Positions 1 through 5,663 of a stretch of 6,516 nt of DNA are shown piece by piece (the stretch's first letter is position 1; every line of letters starts with the position of its first letter). The position numbers and the translations under genes were made by a program. The notes beneath the pieces were generated by a model. The model saw nothing but the letters and a program-made list of their open reading frames with translations, was not told the origin of the DNA and did no database searches. Location: NCBI GenBank assembly GCA_041477005.1, contig JBGOUJ010000446.1:1-6516 (forward strand). The letters are read 5' to 3'. Origin of the DNA: JBGOUJ01 sp041477005 (lineage in GTDB: Bacteria > Acidobacteriota > Terriglobia > Bryobacterales > JACQDG01).

Positions 1-820
<820 letters not shown>

Positions 821-824
821 AGCG

Positions 825-829
825 ATTCC

Positions 830-832
<3 letters not shown>
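825..832 (-). promoter_or_regulatory. Shine-Dalgarno of atpD overlapping the atpG stop
   Basis: On the minus strand the atpG stop reads TAAGGAATCGCT followed by the atpD ATG. AAGGA lies 7 nt before the start, a normal spacing. It fixes the atpD start at 820 and suggests translational coupling of gamma and beta. Confidence -1.
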
Positions 833-1696
<864 letters not shown>

Positions 1697-1698
1697 AC

Positions 1699-1754
1699 AG
1701 GAACAGCCGTCAGGAAACAGCCGTCAGGAAACAGCCGTCAGAGAAACAGCCGTC
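1699..1754. repeat. Four tandem 13-15 bp units abutting the atpG start
   Basis: Plus-strand units are AGGAACAGCCGTC (1699-1711), AGGAAACAGCCGTC (1712-1725 and 1726-1739, identical) and AGAGAAACAGCCGTC (1740-1754). The first begins 3 bp from the atpG ATG. In the mRNA sense they read as repeated CTGACGGCTGTTTC. The stepwise length differences at the A run suggest slippage or recent duplication. Confidence -1.
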
Positions 1755-1973
1755 AGCAAACCCTCGCTCGAAGACCGGTTGCTGAAGGCCGAAAGCTGAC
1801 TGCTGACAACTCCTCACTTTACCTCTCAGCTATCAGCAACCCTCGCTCGAGGGCTGGCTGCTGAAGGCTGACTGCTGACAACTCCTCGCTTTAGCTCTCA
1901 GCTTCAGCAACCCGCGCTTCAAGGGCCGGTTGCTGAAAGCTGATAGCTGACAGCTTCCCTCTCACGGCTTCCT
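1754..1973. repeat. Three degenerate ~70-80 bp direct repeats with internal hairpins
   Basis: Units start with CAGCAA(A)CCC at about 1754, 1834 and 1905. Units 1 and 2 share a 34-bp block (1798-1831 and 1870-1903) with only two mismatches and a 72-bp period. Each unit has an inverted repeat: CAGCAACC at 1905-1912 pairs with GGTTGCTG at 1928-1935 in unit 3, CCCTCG/CGAGGG forms the inner stem of unit 2, and CAGCAAACC/GGTTGCTG pairs with a bulge in unit 1. The words GCTGAAAGCTGATAGCTGA recall a repeat type I associate with environmental genomes such as Acidobacteriota, but I cannot verify this here. No open frame of interest is present. Confidence -1.
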
Positions 1974-1974
1974 T

Positions 1975-1991
1975 CTGACGGAGTCCGTCAG
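1975..1991. repeat. Palindrome across the atpA stop codon
   Basis: CTGACGGA (1975-1982) and TCCGTCAG (1984-1991) are perfect 8-bp inverted arms around one central base, covering the atpA TGA stop at 1990-1988. A realistic hairpin would use 7 bp and a 3-nt loop. There is no T tract, so it is not a convincing terminator. The core CTGACGG is the same word found in the tandem units next to atpG. Confidence -1.
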
Positions 1992-3523
1992 TCGGCCGCC
2001 GCTTTCCGGCGGTCGGCCAGGAACCGTTGCTTGAATTCGGTGAGCGCGCCGCTGAGCTCCTCGCGCAGCGCGCCGTCAAGCTGCTTCTGCGTGGCGATCT
2101 TCTTCAGCACTTCGGGACGGGCATTTTCCAGGAAGTGGTAAAGCTCGACCTCGAAGGGCCGGCACTGCTCGACCTCCAGGTCGTCGAGGATGCCGTTGGC
2201 GCCGGCAAAGATGATCGCGATCTGTTTTTCCACCGGTAGCGGCGAATACTGGTCCTGCTTCAGGATCTCCACCATGCGCCGCCCGCGGTTGAGCTGGGCC
2301 TGGGAAGACTTGTCCAGCTCGGAGCCGAACTGGGCGAAAGCGGCCAGCTCGCGGTATTGCGCCAGGTCCAGCCGCAGGCTGCCGGCGATCTGCTTCATCG
2401 CCTTGATCTGGGCGTTGCCGCCCACGCGGCTCACCGAGATGCCCACGTTAATGGCCGGGCGGATATTGCTGTGAAACAGGTCGGATTCGAGATAAATCTG
2501 GCCGTCGGTGATCGAGATGACGTTGGTCGGGATGTAGGCCGAAACGTCGCCCGCCTGGGTCTCGATGATGGGCAGAGCGGTCAGGGAGCCGCCGCCCTTT
2601 TCGTCGTTCAGCTTGGCGGCGCGCTCCAACAGCCGGCTGTGCAGGTAGAAGACGTCGCCGGGAAAAGCCTCGCGGCCCGGCGGCCGGCGCAGCAGCAACG
2701 AGATCTCGCGGTAGGCGGCGGCGTGCTTCGAAAGATCGTCGTAAATGCACAGGGCGTGGCGGCCGCGGTCGCGGAAGTATTCGCCGATGGCGCAGCCCGA
2801 ATAGGGGGCGATGAACTGCATCGGGGCCGGGTCTGACGCCGAAGCCACCACCACGATGGTGTACTCCATCGCGCCGTAATCTTCCAGGGTCTTGACAACC
2901 TGCGCGACCGTCGACCGCTTCTGGCCGACGGCGACGTAGACGCAGATCATGTCGCCGCCCTTCTGGTTGATGATGGCGTCGAGGGCGATGGCCGTCTTGC
3001 CGGTCTGGCGGTCGCCGATGATTAGCTCGCGCTGCCCACGGCCGATCGGGATCATGGCGTCCACGGCTTTCAAGCCGGTCTGCATCGGCTGTTTCACCGG
3101 CTGCCGCTCGACCACGCCCGGCGCCAGGCGCTCCACCGCGTTGAGATCGTCGCTATGGATGGGGCCTTTTCCGTCGATCGGCACGCCCAGGGCGTTGACC
3201 ACGCGGCCGACCAGCGCCTCGCCCACCGGCACCGACATGATGCGGCCGGTCCGGCGCACTTCGTCGCCTTCCTTCAGTTCGGTGTAATCGCCCAGCAGCA
3301 CCGCGCCCACCTGGTCTTCTTCCAGGTTCATGGCGATGCCCGCCACCCCGTGCGGGAACTGGATCAGCTCTCCGGCCATCACCTTCTCCAAGCCATGGAG
3401 CCGCGCGATGCCGTCTCCGAGCGAGATGATAGAGCCTACTTCGGAGACTTCGACCGTGCCTTCGTAATTTTCGATTTGCTCGCGGATGAGCTTCGAGATT
3501 TCATCCGCGCTGATCTGTGCCAT
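1988..3523 (-). CDS. atpA: ATP synthase F1 subunit alpha
   Basis: Regulatory nucleotide-binding subunit of the F1 head, forming the alpha3beta3 ring with beta. The 511-residue product is the expected length (E. coli alpha is 513). Residues 1-20 (MAQISADEISKLIREQIENY) form the N-terminal helix that contacts delta, and a beta-barrel follows to about residue 95. The Walker A loop GDRQTGKT is at 170-177, the Walker B segment ALCIYDD at 257-263, and the arginine finger is R366 in SVSRVGG. The C-terminal helical domain follows and includes FAQFGSELDKSSQAQLNRGR. The start is supported by GAGGT just upstream. All key residues are intact, and the gene lies 53 bp after atpH. The 3' end runs into the repeat-filled spacer before atpG. 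Confidence -1.
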   Translation of the reverse strand: MAQISADEISKLIREQIENYEGTVEVSEVGSIISLGDGIARLHGLEKVMAGELIQFPHGVAGIAMNLEEDQVGAVLLGDYTELKEGDEVRRTGRIMSVPVGEALVGRVVNALGVPIDGKGPIHSDDLNAVERLAPGVVERQPVKQPMQTGLKAVDAMIPIGRGQRELIIGDRQTGKTAIALDAIINQKGGDMICVYVAVGQKRSTVAQVVKTLEDYGAMEYTIVVVASASDPAPMQFIAPYSGCAIGEYFRDRGRHALCIYDDLSKHAAAYREISLLLRRPPGREAFPGDVFYLHSRLLERAAKLNDEKGGGSLTALPIIETQAGDVSAYIPTNVISITDGQIYLESDLFHSNIRPAINVGISVSRVGGNAQIKAMKQIAGSLRLDLAQYRELAAFAQFGSELDKSSQAQLNRGRRMVEILKQDQYSPLPVEKQIAIIFAGANGILDDLEVEQCRPFEVELYHFLENARPEVLKKIATQKQLDGALREELSGALTEFKQRFLADRRKAAAD

Positions 3524-3526
3524 AGG

Positions 3527-3531
3527 ACCTC
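3527..3531 (-). promoter_or_regulatory. Shine-Dalgarno of atpA
   Basis: The minus strand reads ATGAGGTCCT immediately before the ATG at 3523. GAGGT is a good match to the 16S anti-SD sequence, with a rather short 3-4 nt spacing. It supports the chosen start. Confidence -1.
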
Positions 3532-3540
3532 ATTTGCATT

Positions 3541-3570
3541 CTCACCGCCGAGGCCGCAGAGAACGGTGAG
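3541..3570. repeat. Short inverted repeat in the atpH-atpA spacer
   Basis: CTCACCG (3541-3547) and CGGTGAG (3564-3570) are perfect 7-bp inverted arms around a 16-nt loop containing CGAGGCCGCAGAGAA. It occupies most of the 53-bp gap. No T tract follows on the minus strand, so it is unlikely to be an intrinsic terminator. It could be an mRNA processing or stability hairpin, or a remnant of a dispersed repeat. Confidence -1.
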
Positions 3571-3576
3571 GCATCC

Positions 3577-4122
3577 TTATTCCGCCGCCAGACGGCGCCC
3601 GAGGACGTGGAGGCGCCCCCGCACCGACCCGTCGTAGATTGTAGAGCCGATCCGCGCCACCACCCCGCCCAGCAGGGCCGGATCCACGGTGAAGCGCGGG
3701 CGGACCTGCTTGCCGGTTACACGGCTCAACCCCGCCGCCAGGGCTGACTGCAGATCTTCCTGGACTGGTTGCGCCGACGCCACGTCGGCCCGCAGGATCC
3801 CGTGGCGCTCGTCCAGCAGCGCCTGAAACGCCGCGAGCATCTCATCGAGCAGTCCCAGCCGCCGATGGTCCGTCACCACGCGAAGGAAGTTTGCGGTGGT
3901 CCCGCTCAGCCCGATCCTGGCCCCAAGCGCCAAAATGACGGCTTTCTTCTTGTCCGGCGCCACGGCCGGGGAGAGCAGCACGTTGCGCAAATCCAAAGAA
4001 GCGTGAAAGGCGGCCAGGAAGGCGGCCAACTCCGCCGCCGTCTTCTCGGGTCCCGGGACGGGCGTCCGGCTCACCACGTCCACCAGGGCGCTCGCGTATC
4101 GATTGGCCAGTGCTCCCGCCAT
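3577..4122 (-). CDS. atpH: ATP synthase F1 subunit delta (OSCP-like)
   Basis: Joins the top of the F1 head to the b/b' peripheral stalk. The 181-residue product is close to the family norm (about 177-180). It begins MAGALANRYASALVDVV, the typical delta/OSCP start with the RYA.AL motif. It ends in the family signature region, roughly residues 145-181: VDPALLGGVVARIGSTIYDG, then SVRGRLHVLGRRLAAE. The N-terminal six-helix domain lies between. The ATG at 4122-4120 lies 1 bp after the atpF stop. Upstream purines (GAGAG) are only a weak Shine-Dalgarno match, so translation is probably coupled to atpF. Identity is strong despite the low general conservation of this family. Confidence -1.
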   Translation of the reverse strand: MAGALANRYASALVDVVSRTPVPGPEKTAAELAAFLAAFHASLDLRNVLLSPAVAPDKKKAVILALGARIGLSGTTANFLRVVTDHRRLGLLDEMLAAFQALLDERHGILRADVASAQPVQEDLQSALAAGLSRVTGKQVRPRFTVDPALLGGVVARIGSTIYDGSVRGRLHVLGRRLAAE

Positions 4123-4123
4123 C

Positions 4124-4684
4124 TTATGCTCTCAGACTTTCGATGAAGCTACCGACCAGCGACCGTTGCGTCTGGGGCGTGATACGGCCGGCGATTTTCT
4201 TTTCCGCCAGCTCAATGGCCAGCGAAGCGGCATGCGCTTTGAGCTCCAGGCGCGCCGTCTTGACCAGGGCGGCCATCTCCTGCTCGGCCTGAGTGAAAAC
4301 CTTACGGACGGCCTGCTCGGCCTCGCGCTCCCGCCGCGCCTGCTCGGCCGCCATTTCCGCCTTCGCCTTGGCGCGCAGTTCTTCGATCTGCGCGCCCAGC
4401 CCGGCCAGCCGTTCCTCGACGGCGCGGGCGCGCGCCTCCGATTCCTCGTGAAGCTTTTGCGCTTCCGAAATTCCCCGGAGGATGGCCTCGCCGCGGGCGG
4501 CAAAGAACGCTCCACCGTGTTTCTTGATCAGGTAACCCAGGCCCCCCGCCAGGATGGCGAAGTTGAGGATGCGGTACAGAAGCTCCCGGGTCTCGCCCGC
4601 TTCGCCCTCGGCCGCGCGAAGGGCCGGCAGGGCGCCAGCAAGGCTCAACGCCACGAGCACAATGGCCATCCGCAGGACCCGCAT
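4124..4684 (-). CDS. atpF: ATP synthase F0 subunit b with signal-peptide-like N-terminus
   Basis: Peripheral stalk subunit, anchored in the membrane by one helix and reaching up to delta. The product has 186 residues. Residues 1-25 (MRVLRMAIVLVALSLAGALP, then ALRAA) look like a cleavable signal peptide: positive start, hydrophobic core, and an A-x-A-like LRAAEG end. A second hydrophobic segment, LLYRILNFAILAGGLGYLI (about 35-53), is the usual b-subunit membrane anchor. Residues 60-165 are a charged, Ala/Glu/Arg-rich coiled coil. The C-terminal ITPQTQRSLVGSFIESLRA resembles the delta-binding end. The ATG overlaps the atpF' stop by 1 nt (TGATG) and atpH follows after 1 bp. A start inside the first helix at M6 would still leave the signal-like segment. 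Identity as a b-type subunit is firm; cleavage is inference. Confidence -1.
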   Translation of the reverse strand: MRVLRMAIVLVALSLAGALPALRAAEGEAGETRELLYRILNFAILAGGLGYLIKKHGGAFFAARGEAILRGISEAQKLHEESEARARAVEERLAGLGAQIEELRAKAKAEMAAEQARREREAEQAVRKVFTQAEQEMAALVKTARLELKAHAASLAIELAEKKIAGRITPQTQRSLVGSFIESLRA

Positions 4685-5136
4685 CAGGCCGAAGCTCCTC
4701 TTCCCAGCACTATATGGATGATCTGCTCGGACAAAGCGTCGCTTTGGGAGGCCAAAGATTTCTTGGCCGCGTCCACGTCGCCGGCGATCCGCTCGCGAGC
4801 CTGGTGCAGTTGAACCTGGGCCTGCGCCCGGGCTTCCTTCACCCGGGCGGCGTGCCGATCGAGCGCGTTCTGCCGCTCGGCATCCTGTTCCCGGTAAATC
4901 TCGCCACGCGCCGCCTGCAGCGCCGCTTCGTATTCGGCGGTCTTCTGCTCCGCCCGCCGGAATGTCTCCTCCGCCCGCCGCCGCGCCCCCTCGGTAGCGT
5001 CCCGCCGCGCCTGGAGCACCTCGCCCAGAGGCCCGAAGAACACGCGCCGCAAGTAAATGTAGAGAAACACCACCAGGAAAAACGTGGGCAGAGCTTTGAG
5101 CAGAATGTCGCCTAGCGCGCTAAGCGTCTGTTCCAT
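4684..5136 (-). CDS. atpF': ATP synthase F0 subunit b' (second b-type stalk subunit)
   Basis: This is the first gene of the visible atp operon. The 150-residue product has one N-terminal membrane helix at about residues 12-31 (LLKALPTFFLVVFLYIYLRR). The b-family junction motif VFFGPLGEVLQARRDATEGA follows. The rest, about residues 50-140, is a heptad-like charged coiled coil. Two different b-type genes in a row imply a b/b' heterodimer stalk, as known in phototrophs and several other phyla. It lacks the extra signal-like segment seen in the next gene. The start codon is not preceded by a clear Shine-Dalgarno sequence (GTAGATCCTT lies upstream). The two paralogues are named by order only; which is strictly b and which b' cannot be settled from sequence alone. 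Confidence -1.
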   Translation of the reverse strand: MEQTLSALGDILLKALPTFFLVVFLYIYLRRVFFGPLGEVLQARRDATEGARRRAEETFRRAEQKTAEYEAALQAARGEIYREQDAERQNALDRHAARVKEARAQAQVQLHQARERIAGDVDAAKKSLASQSDALSEQIIHIVLGRGASA

Positions 5137-5150
5137 AAGGATCTACGAGG

Positions 5151-5180
5151 AAAAAATGGATGCTCGGAGTCCCGCCGAGC
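5151..5180 (-). promoter_or_regulatory. Leader hairpin plus T tract upstream of atpF'
   Basis: On the minus strand GCTCGG (5180-5175) and CCGAGC (5167-5162) form a perfect 6-bp GC-rich stem with a 7-nt loop. ATCCA and then six T residues (5156-5151) follow. It resembles an intrinsic terminator, though the 5-nt gap before the T tract is longer than usual. It could end transcripts from comEC and the GxxExxY gene, or act as an attenuator in the atp leader. It ends only about 15 nt before the atpF' start. Confidence -1.
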
Positions 5181-5198
5181 GAGCCGTACCAATACTAG

Positions 5199-5228
5199 AA
5201 GCTACCATGCAGGGGCAGGGCAAGTCAA
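5199..5228 (-). promoter_or_regulatory. Possible sigma70-type promoter for the atp operon
   Basis: The minus strand has TTGACT (5228-5223), a 5/6 match to the -35 consensus, then 18 nt, then TAGCTT (5204-5199), a weak -10. A better -10-like TAGTAT (5197-5192) lies too far away (25 nt). The position, about 60 nt before atpF', suits an operon promoter. The match is modest and unverified. Confidence -1.
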
Positions 5229-5234
5229 ATGCTT

Positions 5235-5267
5235 TGGAACCGCAGATGAACGCAGATGAACGCAGAT
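5235..5267. repeat. Left 33-bp terminal inverted repeat of the GxxExxY cassette
   Basis: Starts TGGAAC, then two tandem CGCAGATGAA units and a partial third (CGCAGAT). It is a perfect inverted copy of 5630-5662. The GxxExxY stop codon (5270-5268) directly abuts its inner end. Confidence -1.
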
Positions 5268-5663
5268 CTAAAAGCCGTTGACCACGCGCCTCACCTGGAG
5301 CTTCGGGGCGCCAAAATTGATAAGCAAGCATATCACCAAGCCCGTCGCCTTCAAGTAGTTCAGACACTGGGCGATGTGAACCTCGTCGAACTGCTTCACA
5401 ACCTTCAGCTCGACGAGGACAGACCCCTCCACCACCAGATCGGCCACGTAGTCTCCCACGACCACTCCCCGGTAGCGGACCTGGATCGACTTCTGTTGTT
5501 CTACCCCGAGTCCCGCCTTTCCAACTTCGTAGACAAGAGCATTTTCATACACCTTCTCGAGAAAGCCACAGCCCAGGGTATTGGCAACAGCGTAGGCGCA
5601 ACCCAGCACTCTCTCAGTGATGGTGTTCAATCTGCGTTCATCTGCGTTCATCTGCGGTTCCAT
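5268..5663 (-). CDS. GxxExxY family protein (PD-(D/E)XK nuclease-like)
   Basis: A small 131-residue protein with the motif GFLEKVY at residues 33-39, giving the GxxExxY signature, and a PD-(D/E)XK-like core: D75 in DYVADL, then E85 and K87 in VLVELKVV. The following QCLNYLKATG and LLINFGAPKLQVRRVVN complete the family pattern. The fold suggests a nuclease or nucleic-acid-related role, but the family has no established function that I know of. The first 11 residues (MEPQMNADERR) are encoded by the right inverted repeat, so the true start may be M1 (5663) or M5 (5651). The stop abuts the left repeat. Its 5' end overlaps the comEC 3' end by 16 bp in another frame. No clear Shine-Dalgarno sequence is seen (GGACCGAAAA precedes the ATG), so translation may depend on comEC. 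Confidence -1.
   Translation of the reverse strand: MEPQMNADERRLNTITERVLGCAYAVANTLGCGFLEKVYENALVYEVGKAGLGVEQQKSIQVRYRGVVVGDYVADLVVEGSVLVELKVVKQFDEVHIAQCLNYLKATGLVICLLINFGAPKLQVRRVVNGF
5630..5662. repeat. Right 33-bp terminal inverted repeat of the GxxExxY cassette
   Basis: Perfect reverse complement of 5235-5267, with the same CGCAGATGAA tandem core on the minus strand. It encodes the end and stop of comEC in one frame and the first residues of the GxxExxY protein in another. Confidence -1.

Larger units (their letters stand above)
1697..1987. other. Repeat-filled spacer between atpA and atpG
   Basis: This 291-bp intergenic region has no gene I can support. It consists almost wholly of two repeat classes: 13-15 bp tandem units next to atpG, and three degenerate units of about 70-80 bp rich in AGCTGA / TCAGC words that form hairpins. 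A palindrome sits at the atpA end. There is no obvious promoter or T-tract terminator on the minus strand. Because atpG and atpD depend on transcription from upstream unless a promoter hides here, the array is probably transcribed as part of the atp mRNA. Confidence -1.
5235..5662. mobile_element. Putative inverted-repeat-bounded GxxExxY cassette
   Basis: Perfect 33-bp inverted repeats at both ends enclose a single gene with almost no spare DNA: the stop codon touches the left repeat and the start codon overlaps the right one. This compact gene-plus-repeat unit of 428 bp looks like a mobile or once-mobile cassette. No transposase is encoded, and no convincing target-site duplication is visible (outer flanks AAATGCTT and TTTTTCGG). 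The encoded protein might take part in its own movement, or another enzyme might act on the repeats; both are speculation. Alternatively the repeats may be a dispersed repeat family that travels with this gene. Confidence -1.

Noticed and set aside
1699..1973. CRISPR-like appearance of the atpA-atpG repeats
   Set aside because: The repeats are contiguous or degenerate, with no unique spacers of constant length and no cas genes nearby.
1891..2079. A 62-codon minus-strand frame (product includes LSAISFQQPALEARVAEAES)
   Set aside because: It starts inside atpA in another frame and continues into the repeat array; the tail is only the translated repeat.
4103..4813. A 236-codon plus-strand open frame across atpF and the atpF' end
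   Set aside because: It is antisense to two confident b-type subunit genes and has no family motif.
5156..5281. A 41-codon plus-strand frame starting MDARSPAERAVP with GAGGAAAAA just before its ATG
   Set aside because: The ribosome binding site is attractive, but the frame opposes all neighbours, overlaps the atp leader and ends in the left repeat; there is no other coding support.
5143..5367. A 74-codon minus-strand frame across the cassette end and atp leader
   Set aside because: It overlaps the GxxExxY 3' end out of frame and has no motif; translation of the repeat explains its apparent content.
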